A DNA stretch of 23,670 nt from Oscillospiraceae bacterium (GCA_019413245.1 DXNX01000014.1:1-23670), one strand, 5' to 3'. Shown: positions 15,365-23,409, numbered from the stretch's first letter. Notes: a model not told the origin generated them from the letters alone. Made by a program: numbers and translations.

Positions 15365-15395
15365 ATTATGTACACCTCCATCAATTTGATTAAAT

Positions 15396-15407
15396 CAACC
15401 ATTGTTG
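15396..15407. promoter_or_regulatory. TetR-type operator, copy 1
   Basis: CAACCATTGTTG is a near-palindrome differing by one base from the perfect palindrome at 15464. It covers the -35 of the tetR promoter and lies just downstream of the predicted start of the membrane operon transcript. Confidence 0.6.
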
Positions 15408-15430
15408 TTTTAATCTGAATCCAGTATAAT
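15402..15430 (+). promoter_or_regulatory. Promoter of the tetR-type gene
   Basis: TTGTTG (15402-15407), a 17-base spacer and a perfect TATAAT (15425-15430) lie 62 bases before the tetR start. The -35 is inside operator copy 1. Confidence 0.7.
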
Positions 15431-15451
15431 TTTTTCAAAGAGGCAAAACAA
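15423..15451 (-). promoter_or_regulatory. Promoter of the membrane-protein operon
   Basis: On the minus strand TTGTTT (15451-15446), a 17-base spacer and TATACT (15428-15423) lie about 60 bases before the 123-aa gene. Its -10 overlaps the -10 of the opposite tetR promoter, so the two cannot be occupied together. Confidence 0.65.
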
Positions 15452-15463
15452 TCATCAATATGG

Positions 15464-15475
15464 CAACAATTGTTG
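15464..15475. promoter_or_regulatory. TetR-type operator, copy 2
   Basis: CAACAATTGTTG is a perfect 12-bp palindrome in the tetR leader, 68 bp from copy 1. The pair frames both promoters, which fits auto-repression and repression of the divergent operon. Confidence 0.62.
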
Positions 15476-15491
15476 AGATAAAGGAGAAAGC

Positions 15492-16040
15492 ATGAACACG
15501 CCCAACAACCGGCGCAAAAAGGAATCCCGGGAAAAAATCGAAAAAGTCTTTGTAGAGCTGCTACAAACCAAGGAGCTGAACCGCATCAGTGTATCCGACA
15601 TCTGTAAGCGGGCTGGCCTGAACCGTACAACCTTTTACGCCAACTATCCGGATATTTACGGTCTGGCAGATGCAATCCGTGACCGGCTGGAAGCGAGTCT
15701 GGCAGACATCTACCGGGAAGAAATCACGTCCGGGTTCAACAGTAACGATTACCTGAAATTGTTCCGTCACATCCGGGAGAACCAGATTTTTTACCGCACC
15801 TATTTCAAGCTGGGATATGACGACAACTACAAAATCGTGACCTACGACACCGATCAGGCCAAAAAGTACTTTCAGGACCGCTTTATCCCCTATCATATGG
15901 AATTTTTCAAAAGCGGGCTGACCAGAATCATCAAGCTCTGGCTGCAAAACGGCTGCCAGGAAACGCCCGAAGAAATGTTTGAGGTTGTGACAAGTGAGTA
16001 CCAGGGACGCGAGAGCTTTTTCCTGAAATCCACCGAATGA
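15492..16040 (+). CDS. TetR/AcrR-family transcriptional regulator
   Basis: A 182-residue repressor-type protein. The N-terminal helix-turn-helix is clear: RISVSDICKRAGLNRTTFYANY at about 31-52, within the TetR domain of residues 10-58. The C-terminal ligand domain (about 75-182) contains FRHIRENQIFYRTYF and a late LWLQNGCQETPEEM, resembling the TetR_C_7 type common in Firmicutes. The ATG at 15492 follows AAGGAG by five bases. It is divergent from three small membrane-associated genes, and a pair of matching palindromes in the shared region suggests that it controls both itself and them. The ligand is unknown; TetR proteins next to membrane genes often answer to toxic small molecules, but nothing here shows which. 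Confidence 0.88.
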   Translation: MNTPNNRRKKESREKIEKVFVELLQTKELNRISVSDICKRAGLNRTTFYANYPDIYGLADAIRDRLEASLADIYREEITSGFNSNDYLKLFRHIRENQIFYRTYFKLGYDDNYKIVTYDTDQAKKYFQDRFIPYHMEFFKSGLTRIIKLWLQNGCQETPEEMFEVVTSEYQGRESFFLKSTE

Positions 16041-16075
16041 AACGGGAGCGAAAAGCAGCTTTCCCGACAAAGTAT

Positions 16076-16113
16076 AAGACCGCCGTCGGCAGTATAACCG
16101 CAGCGGTCTTTTT
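16076..16113 (+). terminator. Intrinsic terminator of tetR
   Basis: AAGACCGC (16076-16083) pairs with GCGGTCTT (16103-16110), and T's continue to 16113. It lies 36 bases after the tetR stop. Confidence 0.75.
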
Positions 16114-16239
16114 GATCTTTTACCAGAGACAGGCCTGCATTTTCCCTGCACTGCCGCATGTGCCGCCTGTATGACGCCCCCTAAAGCTGACCCGGCGCAC
16201 TCCTGTTTGCACGCCAAAAAACAGCCCAATGACAGGAAG

Positions 16240-16282
16240 GCCCCCGGCCAGGAAGGACTGTCTGCCTTCCCGGGCCGGGGGC
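16240..16282. terminator. Strong terminator hairpin between convergent genes
   Basis: GCCCCCGGCC (16240-16249) plus GGAAGG (16251-16256) pair with CCTTCC (16265-16270) plus GGCCGGGGGC (16273-16282), with a small internal bulge and an 8-base loop. TTGTTTT follows on the plus strand. On the minus strand it comes directly after the stop of the HTH/beta-propeller gene. Confidence 0.75.
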
Positions 16283-16287
16283 TTGTT

Positions 16288-18531
16288 TTACGGCTTGTAG
16301 TCTTCGGTTTTTTCATAGGTCCAGGGACCGGTAAGCTGGTCGGCACTGAAGGTACAGACCTTCAGTTTCTGGGGGTACTGGGTCAGCTTCATATACCAGC
16401 GCCCATCGGTGTTGGTCAGGCTGTCGATGCAGCGCAGCCAGCCTACGTCCGTATCATCCCAAGGTGCCGTGATGGGCTGCCAGGACTCTCCGCCGTCGGT
16501 GGTGGCAAACAGGTACGGCCAATTGTTTTCCTGACCGCTCTCCAGGCTGGCGATGCCGTTTTGAGAATCGGCAAAAGAAAGCCCGTTGATGGCCCGTTCC
16601 CGGTCATTTTCCGGTGTGGGGACGGTCTTTTCCTGCCAGGTCACGCCGCCGTCCTGCGTGGTATACAGAACCACCGCAATACCGGCCCCGGGGCTGTACT
16701 CAGTGCTGATGGCGGCATATCCGAACGAGTCATCCACAAAGTTCAGCACCTTATCGCTGACATTACGCACGTCCCGGTACCAGAAAAGCTGGTCGGAGTT
16801 CCAGGTCTGGCCGCGGTCATTGGTGGTATAGACCCAGACGTTATTATCTCCCATATCCAGCAGGAAAGCAGCCCCGTTTTCCCGCAGGACCAGCGGCTGG
16901 ATGTCGCTCACATCCGTGATCCCATACGAGGCGCAGGAATTGCCGTCGAGCGGGTTGCTGGTGGTCACACCGCCATCCCAGGTGAAAAAGAGGCCGCCCG
17001 TTGTTACCGTACAGCTGACGGTGTCCGAGAAATTGGGTCTGGCAGCTATCTCAGCCTGTTCTTCATCGAACTGCTGTTCCTCCTCGGTGTAGATGGTCAG
17101 GGTGATAGGGGTCGTGGCATCCATAGACACCGGGCACAGAACGATGGTCGAACCGCCCTCGGCACAGTCATTCTCATCAAAGGTATAGTTCTTACCCAGC
17201 ACCACCACCCACTGCGGTAAACCATCTTCATCGCAGAGGGCCAGACCAATGGTTCCGAACTGTACATTGTTGCTGTATGTCCAGCCGTACCGGTCCGCCG
17301 GGGTCACCAGCACGCCGTCGGTGGTGGCATCATGGCGCAGCTGGTAGCCGGGGTCTGTCACGCTGTTGTTTTCCCGCCAGGTCCCGTAGAGGGCACTCTC
17401 CACATAGTAATAGGACAATCCGCTGCCGCGGTCCCCATATGTGGCCAGATACACATGGGTACTGCCGTCAATGGTCTGGTAAGTAATGGCACAACAATCG
17501 CCTGTCAGCCACTGTTCTTTCAGCCGGCCCACCGCCGGGTACGGGAACTGCGTGTGGCTGTGCAGGTCGGTAACAACGCCTGTTTCGGCGTCCCTCTGCA
17601 GCATCAGGACCTTTCCGTCAGGCGAAATACAGCTGGTGACCCCCAGGGCCACAGCGGCTGCCGGCAGCATGACAATCACACAGAGAACCGCAAACAACAC
17701 GGCTCCGGTCCGCCGGGACAGGCGTGGCGCCCTCGGCTGCAATACCTCTGCCAGAGGCGCGATCTGCTGCAACCGTTCCACCAACTGCGGCTGCGAAGTC
17801 ACACAGGCAGTGTCCGGCACGGTCACTGCAACAGGTGTAGGGGCCCGGTCCCAGACAAGGACCGTATATCCCTGATACAGGCAGATGGCCGACAGGCTTT
17901 CCATTGGCAGGAAGCGGCCGGTCTTCTGGCTTCGGACACCGGTTTCGTAGACGGAAAAAGCGTGGTTCCGCCGCAGGTCGGCCCCCACCTGACGGCGCAG
18001 ACGCCCCGCAAAAGCAGCCTGCTGGAAACAGAACAGACCACAGACCAGAACCACCGCACTGCGCAGGGCCTGCCCGCTGTTGCCCATCAGCCCGTAGAAG
18101 GCAAACACACTGCCGGCGACGATACCGCCCAGACCGATCAGTCCCAGCAGCACCCGGGGCCAGCGGACCACCGGGCGGGTACAGCATGCTTCCACCGCTG
18201 CGTCAATGCCCGTATCATCCACCGGCTGTTCCACCGATGCCAGGAGAAGGCCCGGATCATCTTCCTGTTCCCTGTCCGGTTCCGGGGCTTCGGTCCGGGT
18301 ATCCGGTTCGGCCTGTTTTTGATTCAGTTCACCCGCCAGCAGCTCATCCACCGTACATCCCAGAGCCTGGGCCAGTTCCGGCAGAACTGCAATGTCCGGC
18401 AGCCCCTGTCCGGTCTCCCATTTACTGACAGCCCGGTTGGTCACCCCGATGCGGTCGGCCAACTGCTGCTGCGTCATTCCCTGGGAACGGCGCAGGGCGG
18501 CAATCAGAGTTCCCACACGCTTGGCATCCAT
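16288..18531 (-). CDS. XRE helix-turn-helix protein with three TM helices and an extracellular Asp-box beta-propeller
   Basis: A 747-residue apparent one-component membrane regulator. Residues 7-63 are an XRE/HTH_3 domain (QQQLADRIGVTNRAVSKWETG). An acidic linker (68-118) leads to TM1 (about 125-148) and TM2 (157-176). A cytoplasmic segment of roughly 180-240 resembles a small PH-like fold (RNHAFSVYETGVRS). TM3 lies at about 276-298. The remaining 450 residues would then be outside the cell. They carry Asp-box (BNR) motifs TNDRGQTW (570-577), TQDGGVTW (625-632) and TTDGGESW (677-684) plus a weaker one near 516, as in sialidase-like or YCF48-like propellers. There is no evidence for sialidase active-site arginines. 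The ATG at 18531 is chosen because GGAGG lies five bases upstream and it begins the HTH; the longer open reading has no RBS. Target genes and ligand are unknown. Confidence 0.85.
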   Translation of the reverse strand: MDAKRVGTLIAALRRSQGMTQQQLADRIGVTNRAVSKWETGQGLPDIAVLPELAQALGCTVDELLAGELNQKQAEPDTRTEAPEPDREQEDDPGLLLASVEQPVDDTGIDAAVEACCTRPVVRWPRVLLGLIGLGGIVAGSVFAFYGLMGNSGQALRSAVVLVCGLFCFQQAAFAGRLRRQVGADLRRNHAFSVYETGVRSQKTGRFLPMESLSAICLYQGYTVLVWDRAPTPVAVTVPDTACVTSQPQLVERLQQIAPLAEVLQPRAPRLSRRTGAVLFAVLCVIVMLPAAAVALGVTSCISPDGKVLMLQRDAETGVVTDLHSHTQFPYPAVGRLKEQWLTGDCCAITYQTIDGSTHVYLATYGDRGSGLSYYYVESALYGTWRENNSVTDPGYQLRHDATTDGVLVTPADRYGWTYSNNVQFGTIGLALCDEDGLPQWVVVLGKNYTFDENDCAEGGSTIVLCPVSMDATTPITLTIYTEEEQQFDEEQAEIAARPNFSDTVSCTVTTGGLFFTWDGGVTTSNPLDGNSCASYGITDVSDIQPLVLRENGAAFLLDMGDNNVWVYTTNDRGQTWNSDQLFWYRDVRNVSDKVLNFVDDSFGYAAISTEYSPGAGIAVVLYTTQDGGVTWQEKTVPTPENDRERAINGLSFADSQNGIASLESGQENNWPYLFATTDGGESWQPITAPWDDTDVGWLRCIDSLTNTDGRWYMKLTQYPQKLKVCTFSADQLTGPWTYEKTEDYKP

Positions 18532-18558
18532 GTTATCCTCCCCTTCCGTGTTGGGTCT

Positions 18559-18587
18559 ATCATACATCCGGCGGCGCCCATTTGCAA
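18559..18587 (-). promoter_or_regulatory. Promoter of the HTH/beta-propeller gene
   Basis: On the minus strand TTGCAA (18587-18582) is followed by 17 bases and TATGAT (18564-18559), about 28 bases before the ATG. The gene thus has its own promoter, separate from the cobalamin operon upstream. Confidence 0.6.
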
Positions 18588-18608
18588 GGAACGTCCGGTT
18601 GAAGAAAT

Positions 18609-18621
18609 CCACGGCCCGTGG
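18609..18621. repeat. Perfect short palindrome upstream of the HTH/beta-propeller promoter
   Basis: CCACGG, one base, CCGTGG forms a 13-base palindrome about 22 bases upstream of the -35. It is a possible binding site, perhaps for the XRE protein itself. Confidence 0.35.
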
Positions 18622-18657
18622 AACAGCGTGGCATCGTCCTTTTTGTGCAGAAAAGTA

Positions 18658-18694
18658 ACCGGCACCCTGTACAGTCCGTGTACAAAGTGCCGGT
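18658..18694 (-). terminator. Terminator after the cobalamin genes
   Basis: ACCGGCAC and GTGCCGGT (18658-18665 and 18687-18694) form an 8-bp stem, with an inner TGTAC/GTACA stem. On the minus strand TTACTTTTCTG follows. It comes ten bases after the cbiC stop. Confidence 0.65.
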
Positions 18695-18703
18695 CGTTCT
18701 CTT

Positions 18704-19381
18704 TTATTGCCAGCCCCGTCGGGCGGGGTCGATGGTATCCAGTGCGGTATACAGCAGTGCATTGCAGATGGCCGCCGCCACATTGCTGCCGCCCTTGCGT
18801 CCCATAGCAGCAATGGCAGGCACACCCGCGGTTTCGCAAACCTGCATCAGCCGCTGTTTGCTTTCCACCACGTTCACAAAACCCACCGGGACTCCCACCA
18901 CCAAAGCAGGGCGCAGGCCTTTCTCAATGAGATCGGCAATTTCCAACAAGGCTGTGGGGGCATTGCCCACCGCCAGCAGCGCCCCGGGCATGGTTTCCGC
19001 AGCGTGGCGCATGGCAGCTACTGCCCGGGTGGTACCGTTTTGGCGGGCCTGTTCGGCCACAGCCTCCTCCGCCATAAAGCAGTATACCTGGGTGCCCAGT
19101 TTTGTCAGGCTGGGCTTGCTGATGCCCGCTTTGGCCATATTGGTATCGGTCACGATGGGCACACCCCGCCGCAGCGCCTGCACGCCCCTGGCCACCGCCT
19201 CCGGGGTAAAACGCAGGGTATCGGCATACTCAAAGTCCGCAGTGGTGTGGATGACCCGCTTGACCACCGCCTGTGTTTCCGGCGGCAGAACGATTCCACG
19301 CTCTTTCAGCTCGGATTCAATGATGGACATGCTGGTGCGCTCAATATCCGCCGGCAGATGATGTTTGAGTTCGGTGCTCAA
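18704..19381 (-). CDS. cbiC: Precorrin-8X / cobalt-precorrin-8 methylmutase
   Basis: Cytoplasmic enzyme of corrin-ring synthesis (CbiC/CobH family) that moves a methyl group from C11 to C12 to give hydrogenobyrinate or cobyrinate. The 225-residue length is usual. The catalytic histidine is H45 in VKRVIHTTADFEY, and conserved stretches VPIVTDTNMAKAGI, LLAVGNAPTALLEI and VGVPVGFVNV are present, as is the glycine-rich AAMGRKGGSNVAAAI near the end. The start is a TTG at 19381, overlapping the cobO stop as TTGA with AAGGGAG seven bases upstream; no ATG fits. It is the last gene of the cobalamin block. Sequence does not distinguish cobalt-loaded from metal-free substrate. The anaerobic, early-cobalt route is likely by taxon. 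Confidence 0.93.
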   Translation of the reverse strand: MSTELKHHLPADIERTSMSIIESELKERGIVLPPETQAVVKRVIHTTADFEYADTLRFTPEAVARGVQALRRGVPIVTDTNMAKAGISKPSLTKLGTQVYCFMAEEAVAEQARQNGTTRAVAAMRHAAETMPGALLAVGNAPTALLEIADLIEKGLRPALVVGVPVGFVNVVESKQRLMQVCETAGVPAIAAMGRKGGSNVAAAICNALLYTALDTIDPARRGWQ

Positions 19382-19890
19382 TACTCCACTCCCTTTCTGG
19401 CAGTGATGCCCTGCTGGTACGGATGCTTATGGCAGCGCATCTCGGTGGAATAGTCGGTGGCCTGCTGCATCCACTCGGCCGGGTCACGGCCAGTGAGGAC
19501 CACTTCCCGCCCCGCCGGGCGTTCCAGCACGGCACGGCGCAGCAGGTCTTCGTCCACCATGCCCAGACGGCAGGCAGCGCAGGCTTCATCCAGCACCAGC
19601 AGATCGCAGGGCGTTTCCAGCGCCTTGGTCAAAAGTGCATCGTGCCGGGCACGGACGGTCCGGCGTTCTTCCGGGGTCATCTGCGAAAAGAACCCGGTAC
19701 CTGCCTGGCCGGAATACACCGTGGCCCCCAGACGGCGCAGCAGCTCCAGTTCGCTGCTCTGTCCGTCTTTCAGGAACTGCACCACGGTAACGGTGCCGCC
19801 ACTGCCCAGCATACGCAGAGCCAGCCCGAAAGCCGCCGTGGTCTTGCCTTTTCCATCGCCCCAGTACAGGTGGACGAGTCCTTTATTCAT
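19378..19890 (-). CDS. cobO: Cob(I)yrinic acid a,c-diamide adenosyltransferase
   Basis: CobO/BtuR/CobA-type corrinoid adenosyltransferase, which transfers the 5'-deoxyadenosyl group from ATP to cob(I)alamin precursors. The 170-residue protein has its P-loop GDGKGKTT at 11-18 and a Walker-B-like LLVLDEACAA near 96. Family-typical features FGLALRMLGSGG and VLTGRDPAEWM are also present. The ATG at 19890 was chosen because GGAGG lies nine bases upstream; the longer reading to 19923 overlaps further into cobQ and lacks a ribosome site. Its start overlaps the end of cobQ by eight bases and its stop overlaps the cbiC start, so it is co-translated with both. Confidence 0.93.
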   Translation of the reverse strand: MNKGLVHLYWGDGKGKTTAAFGLALRMLGSGGTVTVVQFLKDGQSSELELLRRLGATVYSGQAGTGFFSQMTPEERRTVRARHDALLTKALETPCDLLVLDEACAACRLGMVDEDLLRRAVLERPAGREVVLTGRDPAEWMQQATDYSTEMRCHKHPYQQGITARKGVEY

Positions 19891-21364
19891 GGTCGTATTC
19901 CTCCATTGCATGATAGATGGCATTCATATCCAGCGCCGCGCGCACACCGGCCGCCAGGCGGTCGTATTGCTGTTCTTTGTAAGCGGCACGGTCTGTGGTA
20001 GGAACAAAATCGGCGGAAAGCCCCTTGCGCTGCAGCAGCCAGGCTGCCAGAGAATCGGTCAGGCTGCCGGTATCAAACAGGCCGTGCAGATAGGTGCCGA
20101 ACACGTTGTCCTGTACGGCGCCATCCTCGGCCCCAGTGTGCAGGCGGCAGAAAGGTTCTCCCCCACTGCGCCGGGTGCGGCCCATGTGAATCTCGTACCC
20201 GTCCAGCTGCGCCCCCTGAAAAGGTTGGGCCAGAACTTCGGCCCGCATACGGGTCCGGGTCTTTTGGGGGGTAAACACCGTATCGCAGGGCAAAAGGCCA
20301 AGGCCCGCCACGGTACCGGCGCACTCCACACCGTCCGGGTCGCTGATGGTCCGGCCCAGCATCTGGTACCCGCCGCAGACGCCCAGAACAGGGGTTTTGC
20401 CTGCCGCCAGTTTGAGGATGGCTGCTTCCAAGCCGCTGCTGCGCAGCCACAGCAGGTCCTGTACCGTGCTTTTGGTACCAGGCAGGATCACCAGGTCCGG
20501 GGCTCCCAGCTGTGCCGGGTCGGCCACATAGCGCACACCAAGAGCGGGATGGCTTTCCAGCGGCGCAAAATCGGTAAAGTTGGAGATACGCGGCAGGCGG
20601 ATGACGGCAATATCCACCGGGCGTTCGGCCCGGGTATGAGAAAGGCGCGGGGCCAGGCTGTCCTCATCATCAATGTCCCAGTGCCCGTAAGGCACCACCC
20701 CCAGCACCGGCATACCCGTCTTGTCCCGCAGCATCTGCAGGCCCGGTTCCAGCAGGCTCACGTCCCCGCGGAACTTGTTGATGACAGTGCCGACCACGCG
20801 GGCCCGCTCTTCCGGTTCCAGCAGAGCTACCGTACCGTACAGCTGGGCAAATACCCCGCCGCGGTCAATATCCCCCACCAGCAGGACCGGGGCATTGACC
20901 ATGGCCGCCAGTCCCATATTGACGATATCGTCGGATTTCAGGTTGATCTCTGCCGGGCTGCCGGCTCCCTCGATGACGATGACGTCGTTTTCCGCCGCCA
21001 GACTCTGGTACGCCTGCAGGATGTCGGGGATCAGGGTCTTTTTCATGGCAAAGTAGTCCCGGGCTGCATACTGCCCCCGCACCCGCCCGTTGACGATGAG
21101 TTGACTGCCCGTATCGCTGGACGGCTTGAGCAGGATGGGATTCATGCGCACATCCGGTTCCCGACCGGCGGCTTCCGCCTGGGCCACCTGGGCACGGCCC
21201 ATTTCCAGGCCGTCCCGGGTGATATAACTGTTGAGCGCCATGTTCTGGCTCTTGAAAGGGGCCACTTTCAGCCCGTCCTGGCGGAAAATCCGGCACAGAG
21301 CCGTGACCAGCAGGCTTTTGCCCGCGCCGGACATGGTTCCCTGTACCATAATGCACTTTGCCAT
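19883..21364 (-). CDS. cobQ: Cobyric acid synthase (glutamine-hydrolysing)
   Basis: CobQ/CbiP catalyses four ATP-dependent amidations of adenosylcobyrinic acid a,c-diamide to adenosylcobyric acid. The 493-residue protein starts MAKCIMVQGTMSGAGKS, giving the nucleotide loop (9-17), then FKSQNMALNSY and the NPILLKPSSDTGSQ strip. The second half is a class-I glutamine amidotransferase domain with nucleophile C330 in VLGVCGGYQMLG, YEIHMGRT and a late YLHGLFD with the partner histidine. The length is normal (480-510). The ATG at 21364 abuts the cobD stop without a gap. It lies between the decarboxylase and cobO in a compact operon. Confidence 0.95.
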   Translation of the reverse strand: MAKCIMVQGTMSGAGKSLLVTALCRIFRQDGLKVAPFKSQNMALNSYITRDGLEMGRAQVAQAEAAGREPDVRMNPILLKPSSDTGSQLIVNGRVRGQYAARDYFAMKKTLIPDILQAYQSLAAENDVIVIEGAGSPAEINLKSDDIVNMGLAAMVNAPVLLVGDIDRGGVFAQLYGTVALLEPEERARVVGTVINKFRGDVSLLEPGLQMLRDKTGMPVLGVVPYGHWDIDDEDSLAPRLSHTRAERPVDIAVIRLPRISNFTDFAPLESHPALGVRYVADPAQLGAPDLVILPGTKSTVQDLLWLRSSGLEAAILKLAAGKTPVLGVCGGYQMLGRTISDPDGVECAGTVAGLGLLPCDTVFTPQKTRTRMRAEVLAQPFQGAQLDGYEIHMGRTRRSGGEPFCRLHTGAEDGAVQDNVFGTYLHGLFDTGSLTDSLAAWLLQRKGLSADFVPTTDRAAYKEQQYDRLAAGVRAALDMNAIYHAMEEYDHE

Positions 21365-22420
21365 TCAGAGCACCTCTTTCATCGCCTGCAAAAAGGCATC
21401 GTTTTCGGCGCCGCTGCGCACAGCACAGCGATACCAACCAGGGCCAAGGCCCGCATAATTGGAGCAATCCCGCAGCAGAACGCCTTTTTTCCGCAGCGCC
21501 GGCACAAGGTCCTTGCAGCTGTTGTAAAACAGCAGATAGTTGGCCTGTCCCGGCACGACCCGGCAGCCCAGCGCGGTCAGCCCGGCCATCATGCGCGGCC
21601 GCTGGGCGGAGATCAGCGCATGAAGGGTACGGCTGTATTCAGTCTCCTGCAAGGCAGCCAGCCCTGCCGCCTGGGCCAGCCCCGAAACCGCCCAGGGCTG
21701 CCCCGCGGCGCGCAGGTGTTCCAGTAATGCCGTATTGCTGCTCAGAACATAGCCCAGGCGCACCCCCGCCATGGCATACCATTTGGTAAAGGCCTTGAAA
21801 ATCAGCAGGTTGGGATAATCGGGCAGGCAGCCTTCCAGCGTATGGGCGGCAGGGTCGTCCAGAAATTCGTTGAAGCATTCATCCACGGCCAGCAGGGTCC
21901 CGTTGGCAGCGCAGGCATCCAGAATTTCACGCAGCAAGGCCGGGTCGGTGGTGCGGCCGGTGGGGTTGTTGGGTTCGCACAGCAGGACCAGGTCGGTTTC
22001 CGGCGTGATGGCAGCCAGAAACTTCCGGTCCAGGGAAAAATCGGTTTCCGGGTGCAGGGTGTATTCCACCACCCGGCAGTCCACGCTGCGCAGCGCAGCG
22101 GCGTACTCCGCAAAGGTCGGAGCCGTCAGCAGTGCACGGCGGGGCTTTTCGGCCAGAGCCAGCCGCCAGATCAGGTCGGCGGCACCGTTGCCGCACAGCA
22201 CCCAATCAGCCGGAATTTTCCGGCTTCGGGCAATGGCGGCACACAGGTCCCGGCACAGCGGGTCGGGGTACCGGTCCTGTTTTCCGGCGGCTTCGACGAT
22301 CGCCTTGCGCACGCCGTCCGGCAAGCCCAGCGGGCTGATGTTGGCCGAAAAATCCAGCGGAATGGTCCCGTATTCGGCCGCGAAGCCGGCCCAGTCGCCG
22401 CCGTGTGTGAGTTGTGGCAT
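21365..22420 (-). CDS. cobD: L-threonine-O-3-phosphate decarboxylase (PLP-dependent)
   Basis: CobD-type PLP enzyme (aspartate-aminotransferase fold) that makes (R)-1-amino-2-propanol O-2-phosphate, the linker for the lower nucleotide loop of cobalamin. It has 351 residues. The PLP lysine is K213 in IFKAFTKWYAMAGVRLGY; D180 in LAVDECFNEF holds the pyridine nitrogen, and NNPTG is at 151-155. The N-terminal HGGDW and DFSANISPLGLP are characteristic of CobD rather than histidinol-phosphate aminotransferase, its close relative. The ATG at 22420 has an AAGGA site. It lies between cbiB, which uses its product, and cobQ, which supports the assignment. Confidence 0.92.
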   Translation of the reverse strand: MPQLTHGGDWAGFAAEYGTIPLDFSANISPLGLPDGVRKAIVEAAGKQDRYPDPLCRDLCAAIARSRKIPADWVLCGNGAADLIWRLALAEKPRRALLTAPTFAEYAAALRSVDCRVVEYTLHPETDFSLDRKFLAAITPETDLVLLCEPNNPTGRTTDPALLREILDACAANGTLLAVDECFNEFLDDPAAHTLEGCLPDYPNLLIFKAFTKWYAMAGVRLGYVLSSNTALLEHLRAAGQPWAVSGLAQAAGLAALQETEYSRTLHALISAQRPRMMAGLTALGCRVVPGQANYLLFYNSCKDLVPALRKKGVLLRDCSNYAGLGPGWYRCAVRSGAENDAFLQAMKEVL

Positions 22421-22443
22421 AGAAAATCCTTTCCTTGGCTGCT

Positions 22444-23409
22444 TTAAATCAGAATGACCAGCGCGGCGTGCACCGCCAGCCCCGTAACCAAAGCCAGAAC
22501 ACTGGCCGCGTACAGCATACGGTTGGCGCGCAGAATATCCCGGGGTTCCACCGGGCGCAGCGAGTCCCCGATGGTGGGTTTTGTATACAGTTTGCCGAAG
22601 TAATAGGCCGGACCCGCCAGCTGCACCCCCAGCGCTCCCGCGCAGGCGGATTCGGTCTGGGCGCTGTTGGGGCTGGCGTGGCAGCGGCGGTCCCGCCGCC
22701 AGATCTTCCAGGCGCCTTTTTCATCATGGCCGGTGAGTGCAGCTGCGGCGATCCAGAACAGCGCCGCCAGCCGGGCGGGCAGATACCCGGCCACATCGTC
22801 CAGGTGTGCCGCCGCACGTCCGAAATAGAGATACCGGTCGTTTTTGTAGCCCACCATGCTGTCCATGGTGTTGATAGCCTTATAGCACAGAGCCAGGGGC
22901 GCCCCGCCGATGAGCATATACAGAAGCGGTGCCATCACGCCGTCAGAGAAATTTTCGGCCACCGTTTCCACGGCAGCCTTGGTCACCCCCTCAGCGGTCA
23001 GGGCCTGGGTGTCCCGCCCAACAATGCGGGATACAGCCTGCCGGGCATGGGGCAGGGTGTCCCCGGTCAGTTTTTCATAAACGTTGCGGCTCTCCTTGGC
23101 AAGCCCCCGCACGGCCAGCGCCTGCCAGCACCAGAAGGTCTGTACCGCAAAGCCCAGCAAAGGATGGATGGCCGTTGCCCCCAGGCAGACGGCACCGGTC
23201 AACACCAGCGTGCCCAGAGGCAACACCGCAGCGAGAACGCTGCCCGCAGCCAGCTGCCCGCCGGGGGTATCGGGGAACAGACGGCGCAGCCGTGGTTCCA
23301 GCGCCGTGATGGTTTTGCCCATGAAAACCACCGGATGGGGCATCCAGGCCGGGTCCGCCAGCAGCAGATCCAGCAGAAAGCCGCAGAGAATGGCGGCGCA
23401 GACCATCAT
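22444..23409 (-). CDS. cbiB: Adenosylcobinamide-phosphate synthase
   Basis: CbiB (CobD in the aerobic nomenclature) is an integral membrane enzyme joining adenosylcobyric acid with aminopropanol phosphate. Of 321 residues, the N-terminus has LCGFLLDLLLADPAWMPHPVVFMGK, a family hallmark. VAENFSDGVMAPLLY, INTMDSMVGYKNDRY and the RDRRCHASPNSAQTES region with conserved SPN follow. There are about five hydrophobic segments. The ATG at 23409 follows AGAGG by seven bases and overlaps the stop of the upstream phosphatase. The longer reading from 23517 runs through that other gene and was rejected. The gap to cobD is 23 bases. Confidence 0.93.
   Translation of the reverse strand: MMVCAAILCGFLLDLLLADPAWMPHPVVFMGKTITALEPRLRRLFPDTPGGQLAAGSVLAAVLPLGTLVLTGAVCLGATAIHPLLGFAVQTFWCWQALAVRGLAKESRNVYEKLTGDTLPHARQAVSRIVGRDTQALTAEGVTKAAVETVAENFSDGVMAPLLYMLIGGAPLALCYKAINTMDSMVGYKNDRYLYFGRAAAHLDDVAGYLPARLAALFWIAAAALTGHDEKGAWKIWRRDRRCHASPNSAQTESACAGALGVQLAGPAYYFGKLYTKPTIGDSLRPVEPRDILRANRMLYAASVLALVTGLAVHAALVILI

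Noticed and set aside
16288..18531. Active sialidase
   Set aside because: Asp-boxes are present, but I could not find the arginine triad or the FRIP motif, so it is more likely a binding propeller.
18532..18703. Cobalamin riboswitch
   Set aside because: No conserved B12-box was seen; the region holds a terminator and a promoter for the next gene.
18532..18825. 98-codon upstream extension of the HTH/beta-propeller gene
   Set aside because: It has no ribosome site, crosses the gene's own predicted promoter and the cbiC terminator and end, and the HTH domain begins right at the downstream ATG.
19457..21727. 756-aa open frame on the plus strand
   Set aside because: It is a shadow of cobO, cobQ and cobD on the other strand.
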